Below are positions 32,976 to 42,869 of a stretch of DNA of 64,000 bases, piece after piece. The position numbers and the translations under genes were made by a program. Source of the stretch: Cavia porcellus. Taxonomy: Eukaryota > Chordata > Mammalia > Rodentia > Caviidae. Position 1 is the first letter of the stretch. Every line of letters begins with the position of its first letter. The notes under the pieces were generated by a model. The model worked only from the letters and a program-made list of their open reading frames with translations. It was not told the DNA's origin and searched no databases. The DNA is taken from positions 4,944,785 through 5,008,784 of the forward strand of contig NW_026947502.1 of NCBI RefSeq assembly GCF_034190915.1. The letters run 5' to 3'.

Positions 32976-33566
32976 AACAGTGGTCCCTAGGCCAGGTGCA
33001 GTGGCACACACCTGTGAAGGGTCCTGGGGACTGAAGCTTGGCCCAAGGGCACTCCCCCAGTGCTGGGGGCCCCTGCTTCCCTCCCAGGGATGGTGACCCT
33101 GCTAAGTGTGAGCTCCGAGCTTGTCCCTGCACCCAGCCAGACCCTCAGTACTGACCCATTGAAAGGGGTACATGCCTCTGGCCCCCGGCCACCTTTGTCC
33201 CACATGACATATAAACATTAGTTAGAAAGAGACTTTTTCAGGTTTTGAAGCCCCTTGCTTATGCTGTGAGTCAAGCTGGCCCCGCGGAACCCTGACTGGC
33301 TGGCACATCGAGACTCGGCAACTGTGGGTAGATGTGGTTGTTCTTCCCTGTCTGGTGATGTATTTGCTAGTCTATTATGTCTTATATTGATTATTTTCCT
33401 TTTCTACGGTTGCTATTTGCTCTTTGGTTGTATGAAACTTTTTATTTCAAATTACTGAGTGGTGTGTAGTGGCTTTGTTCGTGGATTGAATCAGAAAAAA
33501 AAATAAACAAAAAAAAAAAACAAACGGATATAGGTTCACCGAAATTGACAGATGTACCTTGTCAGT

Positions 33567-33690
33567 ACAACCTGTAATCCCAGCACTTGGAAGGCTGAGG
33601 CAGGAGAATCCTAATGAGTCCAGGGCCAGCCTGGGCCACATCCACAGACCCTGTCTCAAAAAACAAGAGCAGAAACAAAACAAAATAAAA
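33567..33690 (+). mobile_element. B1-type SINE, 5'-truncated
   Basis: CCTGTAATCCCAGCACTTGG to CTGTCTCAAAAAACAAG. Confidence 0.8.
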
Positions 33691-33787
33691 CTAGTGGCTT
33701 CTAATCTTATTGGCACTGGATACCAGGTTTAAGGCAGATCACTTTTCCATGGGAGTGTGCATTCGGGATGACTCAAGCACATCATAC

Positions 33788-33868
33788 CACTGGGATATAG
33801 CTTGGTGGTAGCATGTTTGTCTCAGATACATCAGGCCCCGGATTCAACCCCCCCATACTGCAGAAAAA
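33788..33868 (+). mobile_element. ID-type SINE, canonical-like and old
   Basis: GGGATATAGCTTGGTGGTAG to GGATTCAACCCCCCCATACTG, nearer the classical rodent ID. Confidence 0.68.
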
Positions 33869-33997
33869 GTTTTACTTTTAGTGGGTTTTAAAAATATAGA
33901 AAAACAATTTACTTAGTCATATACCTTTTGACATACATAGATTAAATAAAAATTGAGTAATATCTGTAAATCTTAAAAATTAAGAAATAATGCATGA

Positions 33998-34243
33998 GTC
34001 AGGCATGGTTTTGCATGGCTGTAATCCCAGCACTTGGGAGGCTGGGGCAGGCTGATCACTTCCAGTTTGAGGCCAGCCTGGTCTGCAAAGTGAATTCAAG
34101 GCCTATAACCCCAGCAGTTGGGAGGCTGAGGCAGGAGGATTGTCATGAGATCAAGGCCCAGCCTGGGCCCATAATAAGTTCAGGACCAGCTTGAACTATA
34201 TAAAGAGATCCTGTCTCTAAATAAGTAAGTAAATAAATAAGTA
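33998..34243 (+). mobile_element. B1-type SINE with duplicated left part
   Basis: A B1 left half runs to GAATTCAAGGC, then restarts at CCTATAACCCCAGCAGTTGG and continues to a normal right end, so the element has two left parts and one tail. Confidence 0.82.
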
Positions 34244-34889
34244 TCCCATCCCCAACTTGTAAATAATTTGGTTTAATTACAACTTAATCAGGCTGCTACT
34301 GGTGAAATCTAGGTGGCTTGCTCTTCTTTTCTTTCTGTCTGTCTATCTGTCTGTCTTTCATTATTAAAACGGAAACCCATATGACATTTAGGGCAATGCT
34401 GGGGAACCCATGGCACACAGGCTGTTTGTATCATTGAAAATTCTAAAAGGTTCACCATCCTTGGCCAAGGGGCTTTGCCATGCATGGGGAACTGGGTGAT
34501 CTGGGCTGTAATCACCAGGGCCCCGGGGGGTGGAAGACATTTCCATGCTTGTGCTTGTGCTTGCAGTACCAGGGTGGAACCTGAGCCTCGCTCAATCTGC
34601 ATTCCTAGTGGCTCAGCTCTGTGTCCCCACAGGCTTGCTGCCTCTTCCTGTTCCAGGGCACAGCTGGGGACAGTGGGACTTGCACACACGGAAGCTTTGT
34701 GGGACACAGCGAAGCACTGTGATCTGCAAGACTCCCACAGGCCACCCTTGGGTCTCAGTGATCATCCCTGTGCTCCTCCTAAAACCCCACAGCCCCTGGG
34801 CCTCACCTGTAAGACTCCTCCAGTAAGCGCCTCCTTTTGTGGTCATGGGAATTGGAACCCAGAGCCTTTGTATTCAGCTACATCCAAAC

Positions 34890-35091
34890 TTTTTTTTTTG
34901 TAAATCAGTACTGGGGATCAAACTCACAACCTCGGGCTTGCAAGACAGTTGCTTGTGCCATTGAGCTAAAGCCCCAACCCTCAGACATCTTTTTCAAGAC
35001 TGGGTCTCCCTAAATCACTGTGCAGACCTGGACTGGGCTCCAACTTGTGATCCTCTTGCCTCCTGAGTGCTGGGGTTACAATGCCACCATG
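34890..35091 (-). mobile_element. ID-type SINE next to old B1-type SINE
   Basis: ID at about 34,890-34,980 (CAGTACTGGGGATCAAACTC); a shortened B1 at 34,985-35,091. Confidence 0.78.
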
Positions 35092-35353
35092 TCCGACCTG
35101 GGCTGCGCTGATCCCTGTGGTCATGCACTGGAGAGGAGCAGGCTTGCAGGCCCTGAGCTGCCTGTTTCCAAGAAGAGTCTCCCAGAAGCCCAAGACTTGC
35201 GTTTTTAGGTAACTGCCAAGTGTAGCAGCACAGTGACCTTCCAAAATCGGCGAGGTACCTGCATCTGTCACCTGGTTGCTGTGTCCTCCAGCAGTGGAAG
35301 GGCACTTTACTTTGAGAGAGGAAACCTTAAGGAGGAACTTTACTTACTTATTT

Positions 35354-35499
35354 ATTTATTTTTGAGACAGGGCCTCACTATGCAGTTCAGGCTGGCGTGA
35401 ACTCATGAGGTAGCCCAGGCTGGCTTCAAACTCATGGTGATCTTCTTGCCTCAGCCTCCAGAGTGCTAGGATTACAGGTGTGTGCCACCACACCTAGCA
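35354..35499 (-). mobile_element. B1-type SINE
   Basis: Full-length reverse copy with a TTATTTATTTATT tail. Confidence 0.87.
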
Positions 35500-35624
35500 G
35501 GAAAAACTTTAAGAGGGAAGCCCGAGTAGAGGGGTTTCAGATACCACTCTAAACCACTAGATCTTTAACTTTTTACTTTTTATTTATTTTTTTTAACTTT
35601 TCACTTTTAATTAATTAATTAATG

Positions 35625-35766
35625 TTTTTATTGAGCCAGAGTCTCACTATGTAGTTCAGGCTGGCCTTGAACTCATTTTATAGCTCAGGCTGGTCTGGAA
35701 TTTGTGATTCTCCTGCCTCAGTCTCCCATCCCTGGCATTATATTCATTTGTCACCATGCCCAGCTA
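35625..35766 (-). mobile_element. B1-type SINE
   Basis: Reverse copy with both duplicates; the left half is diverged. A TTAATTAATTAAT run precedes it. Confidence 0.82.
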
Positions 35767-36586
35767 GAAGAAATCTTTTAGTACAGTGGGACCTTCCTGG
35801 GCCCTGGAACGCATCTCATTAAAGGGTAGGATGAAGGTGACACCTTCCCTGCTATTCACAACATGTGCTAGCTATTGGAATTAAGAAAAAATCCCAGGGT
35901 CTTCACTGGCTTAGGCTGCTGAATCTAGCAAGGGCAATCAGCTGTCATCTCGTCACTGCCTCTTCTCCAAAATAAACTTGGCCTTTGGGGAACATGTTAT
36001 CAAATATGCCTAACAGACCAACCACATACCTAATTATCCAGTTTTTGAAGAAAACTGACTTCACCAGAGTTCTATCCTGCAGATTAGCTCCTTTTCCCAG
36101 CATTTCAAAACTACGGCAGTTATTACACTATTTTGCAACACCTCCACCATGGAGGCTTCTGCTGGCCAAGGCCAGATCACTGCCTCTGGCGCTGGCTTTG
36201 TGTCATCTGGTGCAGACTCCTAAGGCTTCCTGCACCTAAGGCTTCTGTCTGTCGCCTCCCTCTTGAGGTTTTTCTGTTGCCTTTAGTCACGGCAAGTGGG
36301 TTCCTGTGCTGTTCCCTGGAACATACCCGAGTCACTTTCCTCTGAGTTACGGCTTGTGCTGCTGGCCTTCAGTGTCAAACTGCAGTCATGCAGGGTATAT
36401 TTAGATTCTGAACTCACCCTGTACTTGCACAACTGTGTGTCAACAAGAACGTCCGATAGCGCAACAGTGTGTGGGCTCTGCCATGCGAAACTGAAGTGCT
36501 CGATGTGGTGTTGGTCCTTTATCAAGCTGCAAATACTACTCTATTGTTCTTACCAGAGGTGACGCTGTATTAAAAGTCAATGACTC

Positions 36587-36710
36587 GGGCTGGGGATTTA
36601 GCTCAGCGGCATAAGCGCCTGCCTTGCAAGCAGGCGGTCGTGAGTTCGATCCCTGGTCCCGATAAAAGTGAAAAAGACAAAAAAAAAAAAAAAAAAAAAA
36701 GTAAAAAAAA
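36587..36710 (+). mobile_element. ID-type SINE, near-consensus
   Basis: A box TAGCTCAGCGG, B box GTTCGATCC, complete CGGCATAAGCGCCTGC core and GAAAAAGACAAAA tail with a long A run. TSD TCAATGACTC (36,577-36,586 and 36,711-36,720). It looks like a recent insertion. Confidence 0.94.
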
Positions 36711-36722
36711 TCAATGACTCTG

Positions 36723-36784
36723 AAGCCAGGCATGATGGTGCATGCCTATGATCCCAGGTGGGAGGGTCACAAATTTGAGCCCAA
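36723..36784 (+). mobile_element. B1-type SINE, fragment
   Basis: GAAGCCAGGCATGATGGTGC to a shortened ATTTGAGCCC. Confidence 0.65.
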
Positions 36785-36863
36785 CGGATCTCCAATACAA
36801 TTTTAGGCTATATTTGTAACTTTAGAGTATACATACTTAGCAAAATATATCAGCCAAGTGAGT

Positions 36864-36867
<4 letters not shown>

Positions 36868-36894
<27 letters not shown>

Positions 36895-37037
36895 GTCTTT
36901 TTGAGACAGGGTCTTGCTGTGCAGTTCAGGCTGGCCTTGAGCTCACTATGTAGCCCAGGCTGGTCTCAAACTCACAATGATTCTCGTGCCTCAGCCTCCC
37001 GAGTGCTGGGATTACAGGCGTGAGCCACCACGCCCAT
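36868..37037 (-). mobile_element. B1-type SINE, near-consensus
   Basis: Full-length reverse copy with a long T run and GTCTTTTTGAGACAGGG. It looks recent. Confidence 0.93.
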
Positions 37038-37486
37038 CTTGAGTCCTGATGATTCTGACAGTTGACAGAAAGTCTTGGTCCCAAAGCTTCCCAAACTGCA
37101 GGGCTGTGGAGGGAGGGTGGGCAGAGGCAGGGCAGAGGCCGGGTGGTTTCCCACAGCTGTGCAGCTCTAAGGGGAGGGGAGGACCCGGTGGAGGTGGAAA
37201 CAGCTGAGGGGGGGCCAGGGGGAGACGGTGGGGGTGGGGGGAAGCCGAGGCAGGGGCTGGCAAGGAACTGAGTCACCCAGGAAACTCCTTAGCCATCAAG
37301 GGGCTTGGATGGAGGCTTTGTCTTTGCTCCCATCAGCTTGTGTGGCCTGGAGAAGTCTGTGTGAAGTTAACCTGCACTTGGGGACCTAGAGGAGAGAAAA
37401 GGGGTGATTGCACCTCAACAGGGGTGAGCTTGGGAGTCATGCTGTGGTGCTGTTAGAGAAGCAGAGATGGCTAAGACTGAGAGGGG

Positions 37487-37646
37487 AAGCCGGGTGTTGA
37501 GACAGGCCTGTGGTCCCAGCATTCTAAAGGCTGAGGAAGAAAGATCTCTCAGCAAGTTTGAGGCCAGCCAGGGCTACGAAGTGAGTTCGAGGGCAGCCTG
37601 AAATGCATAGTGAGATGCTGTCTCAAAAACAAAACAAAACAAAACA
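37487..37646 (+). mobile_element. B1-type SINE
   Basis: Full-length copy with an (AAAAC)n tail, moderately diverged. Confidence 0.85.
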
Positions 37647-37802
37647 GGCAGAGTGGGGCAGAAGACATCAGCTAACGTGGAGTTAGAAACTGGTGAACTG
37701 TGGTGGTGGTTTTTATATCAGAAGCACGATATTGCTAGATACTTGGGTGAACATAAGGCAGGAGACTATATGGTATTTTACCACGTAACGCAGTACATCA
37801 TT

Positions 37803-37880
37803 TCTCTCTCAGGTGGTCTCACTGTGTAGTTCAGACTGGCTTTGAACTCACTACATAGCCATGTGCTACCAGGCCTGGCT
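37803..37880 (-). mobile_element. B1-type SINE with large internal deletion
   Basis: The tail-side part joins directly to ATGTGCTACCAGGCCTGGC. Confidence 0.68.
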
Positions 37881-38059
37881 CTATGTTATGTTCATATTTG
37901 TACTTTAGGATTACACAAAATCGAACAGGTTTTTTTTTCTGCAGGACTTGTCACAGCCTTTAAAATGATAATACACTCTAATATTTCATGGAGCACTTTC
38001 CACAGTTTGAGAAAAGCTGTTTAATTATATAAAAAGGTACCCCCCAAAAAAGGTACCCA

Positions 38060-38231
38060 GAGCCAGGTGTGGTGGCACAGGTTTATAATCTCAGCACTCA
38101 GGAGATAAGGCAGGAGGATTGCCATGAGTTTGAGGTCAGCCTGGGGCTACATAGTGAATTCAAAGCTAGCCCGAACTACCTGGCAAAACCCTGTCTCAAA
38201 AACAACAGGCCAAAAAAGAAAAAAAAAAATA
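38060..38231 (+). mobile_element. B1-type SINE
   Basis: Full-length copy with the tail CTCAAAAACAACAGGCCAAA. Another B1 begins directly after it. Confidence 0.83.
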
Positions 38232-38235
38232 ATAA

Positions 38236-38462
38236 CAGGCCAGGTGTGGTGGTGCACACCTGTAATCCCAGCACTTAGGAGGCTGAGGCAGGAGATCGCT
38301 GTGAGTTTGAGGCCAGCAGGCCTATAATCCCAGTCAGCACTTGAGAGGCTGAGGCAGGAGGATTGCTGTGAATTCGAGGCCAGCGTGGGCTACACAGTGA
38401 GCTCAAGGCCAGCCTGAACTACAGAGCAAGACTTGTCTCAAAGACAAAAAAACAAAAAACAA
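38236..38462 (+). mobile_element. B1-type SINE with duplicated left part
   Basis: GCCAGGTGTGGTGG left half to GAGGCCAGCAGG, then CCTATAATCCCAGTCAGCAC starts a second left part followed by a normal right end. The architecture is the same as at 33,998-34,243. Confidence 0.85.
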
Positions 38463-38529
38463 CAAAAGACAACCAGATTCAGCAAATATGCAACAAAAAT
38501 ACTGAGTAGGATGACTCCTTGATCGTTTT

Positions 38530-38679
38530 TCTTTTCTTTCCTTTGAGACAGGGACTCACTATATAGTTCAGGCTGGCCTTGAACTCATCATCTAACTCAG
38601 GCTAGGTTTGAACTCAAGGTGATCCTCCTGCCTCAGCTTCTCAAGCTGGGATTACAGGTGTGCTCCACCATGCCCTGCC
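38530..38679 (-). mobile_element. B1-type SINE
   Basis: Full-length reverse copy. Confidence 0.85.
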
Positions 38680-38739
38680 CAATCTTTTTCTTTCTTTGTG
38701 TGTTTATGTGCATTTCTCATATTTATTTATTTGTTTATT

Positions 38740-38768
38740 CTTTCTTTCTTTCTTTCTTTCTTTCTTTT
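38740..38768 (+). repeat. (TTTC)n microsatellite
   Basis: About seven TTTC units in the tail of a reverse ID copy. Confidence 0.9.
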
Positions 38769-38853
38769 TGTTTCTTTTTTTGGTACCAGGAATGGAACTC
38801 AGGACCTTGCACTTTCTAGGCAGGTGTTGTGCCTTGGAGCTATGTCCCCGGCA
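38769..38853 (-). mobile_element. ID-type SINE
   Basis: TTTGGTACCAGGAATGGAAC to GAGCTATGTCCCCGGCA. The likely TSD is TTCTCATATTTA. Confidence 0.8.
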
Positions 38854-38903
38854 TGCTTCTCATATTTAATAAACCTGTACAAGGAGCAAGAAGTTTAAAA
38901 AAG

Positions 38904-39079
38904 GGCATGGTGGCTCACGCCTGTAATCCCAGCACTCGGGAAGCTGAGGCAGGAGGATGGTTGCCAGTTCGAGTCCAGCCTGGGCTACAAAGTGAGCTCA
39001 AGGCCAGCCTGAACTGCACAGCGAGACCCTGTCTCAAAAAAGACAAAAAAAAAACCAAAACAAACAAACAAAAAAAAAC
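38904..39079 (+). mobile_element. B1-type SINE, near-consensus
   Basis: Slightly 5'-truncated copy with the AAAAAAGACAAAAA tail. The perfect TSD is AAGTTTAAAAAAG. Confidence 0.92.
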
Positions 39080-39552
39080 AAGTTTAAAAAAGCAGGGGTG
39101 TAGTTTAGGAACAAGAGTTAAACCGGGAGTTTGAGAAGCTGTGCAACTTTGAACAAGAGCCTCAACCATAACACAGGAACAAGAATCTCTTCTTGTTGGC
39201 TTTCCATGGGGATGAAGCCAATGGTAAGGTCAAAGTCACCCAGGATGACGTTTGGCACGGCTGGGAGGAGCTGGAGGAGCAGTGACTGTGTTACTTCTTG
39301 AGTCACGGGAATGTCAGAGGTGAGGACCCACAGGAAGCACAGAGAGCCACTCACCTCGGGCCCAGGCAGTGGCAGAGGCTCTGGCAGGCTAAGACCTGGC
39401 TGTCTGGGAAGTCAGCAGAGGCGGACACTGTGGGGGGGGTGTCGGTCGGGATTCCAGGGCACACTTGGCAGGAGGATTATGCGTCCTCAACTGCTGAGCA
39501 CCTTTTGTCATTTGATGGAGGCCTAAGAAGGCTGGTTCTCTAAAAATACTTT

Positions 39553-39660
39553 GCCAGGTATGGTGGTGCACACCTGTAATCCTGGCTACTTGGGAGGCAG
39601 AGGCAGAGGATCTGGAGTTTAAGGTCAGAATGCACAATTCAGTGAGGGCTTGCCTTAAAA
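39553..39660 (+). mobile_element. B1-type SINE, diverged
   Basis: GCCAGGTATGGTGGTGCACA to GGCTTGCCTTAAAA with the right half shortened. Confidence 0.75.
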
Positions 39661-39671
39661 TTTACAACAGT

Positions 39672-39834
39672 GAAGGCTTGTGTGGTGGTGCATGCCTGTG
39701 ATCCCAGCTTTCAGGAGACTGAAGCCAGAGGATTACTGCGATTTTGAGGCCAGCCTGAGCTAGGCAGTGAGTGAATTCAAGGTCAGGCTGAACTATGTAG
39801 ATAGACCCTGTCTCAAAAAGACAAAAATAAAAAA
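39672..39834 (+). mobile_element. B1-type SINE
   Basis: Full-length copy with the CTCAAAAAGACAAAAATAAA tail. A decayed ID-like piece follows at about 39,835-39,900. Confidence 0.83.
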
Positions 39835-40631
39835 GGGGTGGGGATGCGCTCAGCAGCTGACCGCCTCGCCTCTGGGTTCCATCTCCACTACAGTGGGCCA
39901 ACCAAAACCAACACTTTTGATGGCTGCTTCGAACTAAAAGTCATCATCGGAACAGAGGGAAACATAAAGGCTAATTGCTTGTAAAATACTCAGATGCTCT
40001 AATGAATTAAAAGAACTTGTGTTCCCGTCGTTAACCTCTAACATGAACTATTGTGGAAACTTTATTCCTTCCCAATTGTGGTTCTCAGAAACTTGCCACT
40101 TCAGATTCTTCAGAATTTTCAAATAACTTTTTCTGACTTCATTTATTTAAATATCCCAGAATAGCCTCTTGCGCTATAAGTCTGATGATTCAAGACACTA
40201 TTTATAGCAGGATGAGTACTCTCTGTGACTGATGTTGGTTACACTTTATTTTGGGATGTTAGTTACAATCCATGAATCCTTAAAAAGATTGATAGGACTG
40301 GTGGTGTTTGCAACTGAAGGCACTGCCAAGGCCACTAGGGGAGGCGAGCTGCGAAGCTGGAACAGAGAGCGCTGGATGTATCTTGGCCTGTTTAGCCAAG
40401 AGAAGGCAGGCGGGAACTGAGTCAGAAACTCTGACATAGTGATCTTTTGTGTAGATTAGAAACGTCAGCCTCCGACCTGGACTGTTTGCTGCTCAGTAAC
40501 TAAGACAAACAGAGGGAGACAGGACTCTGTCATAATTAAGGTCCTAGGTTATCTGTAGTCACTCCAGGAAGGAGAGAAAAATAGGAAGCAGAGGAAGGAC
40601 ACTATTAATCTTTAAGAAAGATTAATTTCTT

Positions 40632-41024
40632 TACTTTTTGATACTGAGTCTCACTGTGTCCCACTCTGGCCTCAAACTAGAGTTCATGGGATCTTGACCT
40701 CAGCCACTCAAATAGCTGGGCTACAGGATTCACCACCACGCCTGGTTCTTTCTTTCCTTTTCCTTTGTTGCTTTTTTTTTGGACGGGGTTTCACTATGCA
40801 GTTCATGCTGAATTTGAATTCACTTTGTAGCCTAGGATGGCCTCAAACTCATGGTGATTTTCTTGCCTCAGTCTCCCAGGTGGTGGGATCACAGGCTCTC
40901 TTTTTTCAAAGTTTAAAAAAACTGTGATAAAATATGTGAGTTTCAGGACTGCTGAACCAAAGCATTTCCCATGTTTGGCTTCTGGGTGCTGGAATTACAG
41001 GCTTTCCCCTGACATCCAGCTCCA
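40632..41024 (-). mobile_element. Three B1-type copies
   Basis: A diverged copy (40,632-40,747), a full-length copy (40,769-40,896) and a left-half fragment (about 40,971-41,024), all reverse. Confidence 0.72.
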
Positions 41025-41233
41025 TTTTAATCTTTTGTTACAAATCAGTGTCATTGAGTATATTCAGATGGTTGTGCAACCATTCCTATACAGCCCCAGA
41101 ACTTTTTCATCGTATCAAACAGTAGCTCTGTATCCCTAAATAGTAACTCTCCATCCCACAAGCCTTGGTTAACCAATATTCCATTTCCTGGGTGTTTGCC
41201 TTTTATAGGTACCTTATAAAAGTGGAATCCTAT

Positions 41234-41393
41234 GAGCAGGGCGTGGTGGCATATGCCTGGATCCCAGCACTCAGAGGCTGAGGCAGGAGGGTTACTCGGA
41301 ATTCCAGGTCAGCCTAGGCTACATAGTTAGTTCAAGGTCAGCCTGAGCTCTAGTGAGACTGTCTTGAAAAACAAAACAAAAACTGAAGAACAA
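41234..41393 (+). mobile_element. B1-type SINE
   Basis: Full-length copy. The TSD is GTGGAATCCT. Confidence 0.88.
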
Positions 41394-41759
41394 GTGGAAT
41401 CCTGTTGGGAGCTGAGCTAGTGACTTTTCACACAGGTAGAGCTGGAAGCCCAGAATGTCTGGGGAACACGCTGAGGGCATGGGGTGCTGGAGGCGAACCA
41501 AGTACATGGTGTGGGGTGTAAGCAGCAAGTTGGGTAAGCAAAGGGCAAAGGGGCTGGCATATGACAAATGTGTAAATATATGCATGATGGTCTTGTCTTC
41601 CCATCTGGAGGAAGGGCTCCAACTGGCCCCAGTTTTCTGTCTCCATCTGTATCTTCTTCACCCCTTCATAATTTTTCCTCCTGGGAACGATGAGAGCTCT
41701 TATAGACTCAACAGAATCCTATGGAACATGTCTAATTGTTTTTCCACTTCACATGTTTT

Positions 41760-41990
41760 CTTTTCTTTTTTTTTTTTTGGTCTTTTTCGTTTTTATTGGT
41801 ACCAGGGATCGAACTCACGACTGCCTGCTTGCAAGGCAGGCGCTTATGCCGCTGAGCTAAATCCCCAGCCCTTTTTTGTCTTTTTTGAGACAGGGTCTTG
41901 CTATGCAGTTCAGGCTGGTTTCGCAACGATCCTCCCACCTCAGCCTCCTGAGTTGCTGGGATTACAGGCATGAGCCACCACACCTGGCTG
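41760..41990 (-). mobile_element. B1-ID composite SINE
   Basis: Read on the minus strand: a B1 (41,872-41,990) joined to a full-length ID (41,763-41,871) with an A-rich link. One perfect 15-base TSD, CACTTCACATGTTTT, brackets the pair (41,745-41,759 and 41,991-42,005). Confidence 0.88.
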
Positions 41991-42026
41991 CACTTCACAT
42001 GTTTTCAATGTTTGTATTTCATCATA

Positions 42027-42079
42027 TAGCTAGGACTTTAGCTCAGCAATCTCTGGTACCAAAAATGAAACAAAAAATC
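42027..42079 (+). mobile_element. ID-type SINE with internal deletion
   Basis: CTAGGACTTTAGCTCAGC joins directly to CTCTGGTACC and an A-rich tail. Confidence 0.68.
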
Positions 42080-42087
42080 CTCCATGT

Positions 42088-42183
42088 ATTTTTTTTCTTC
42101 TTCTTTTTTCTGGTACTGGGGATCGAACTCAGGACCGCCTCGCTTGCAAGGCAGGTTTTCATGCCGCTGAGCTAATCCCAGCC
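42088..42183 (-). mobile_element. ID-type SINE
   Basis: TGGTACTGGGGATCGAACTC to GAGCTAATCCCAGCC. Confidence 0.87.
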
Positions 42184-42207
42184 TGTTTTTTTAAAATATG
42201 GAACAGT

Positions 42208-42300
42208 TGGGGCAAGGGATTTAGCTCAACGACATAAGCGCCTGCCTTGCAAGCAGGCAGTCGTGAGTTCGATCCCCGGTACCGATAAAAAAGAAAAAGA

Positions 42301-42330
<30 letters not shown>
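42208..42330 (+). mobile_element. ID-type SINE, near-consensus
   Basis: Full-length with CGCCTGCCTTGCAAGCAGGC stem region, GTTCGATCCCCGGTACCG and a long A run. The perfect TSD is ATGGAACAGT. Confidence 0.94.
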
Positions 42331-42334
<4 letters not shown>

Positions 42335-42670
42335 AACAGTGAATTTGTATCATACTTGCACAGGAGCAAGTCTTCTCTGTCATTCGTGCATTAGTATATA
42401 TGCTACCCAAACCAGCTCTTGCAGTCACTCTGTCAGTGGTCCAAAGGCAATTACAGTAGTCTGTCTCTGAGAACTTCTACTCAGTCTATCCTCCAGCAAT
42501 GCAAAAGGCATGTAGTCTTCAAATCAGATCACCTATTGCTTCTTTTTTGGGGGGGAACATAGCTTTGTTTCTTGGAAGTCCTCTTAGCATCCACCGATGT
42601 GTACACACAGCATTTGTCACCTGTAGTAGGGTCCTCTAGACTTGTTTAGCTATCCTTGATGGGGAGGATC

Positions 42671-42869
42671 CACTTTTTTTTTTTTTTTTTTTTTAACTTT
42701 TGGTGCTGGGATCACACTGAGCTACATCTCCAGCTTTTAAAACTTTTACATTTTGAGACACAGTCTCACTAAGTTGCTAAATTGCCCTGGTTGGGCTTAA
42801 ATTTGAGATCCTCCTGGCTGAGCCTCCCAGGGTGCTGAGATCACAGGTGTATACCATCATGCCTGGCTG
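42671..42869 (-). mobile_element. Old ID-like then B1-like SINE
   Basis: GGTGCTGGGATCACACTGAG (shortened ID) and GAGACACAGTCTCACTAAG to CACCATGCCTGGC-like end (diverged B1). Confidence 0.6.

Noticed and set aside
34475..34903. 142-residue plus-strand open frame in unique intergenic DNA
   Set aside because: It has no recognisable domain, runs into an ID element and overlaps another open frame on the opposite strand.
36000..36580. Possible exon or pseudogene in unique intergenic sequence
   Set aside because: Overlapping frames on both strands have no domain or splice pattern; it may include very old L2-like repeat.
41455..41973. 172-residue plus-strand open frame
   Set aside because: Much of it is translation of reverse ID and B1 elements (RYQGSNSRLPACK-like text recurs across the window).
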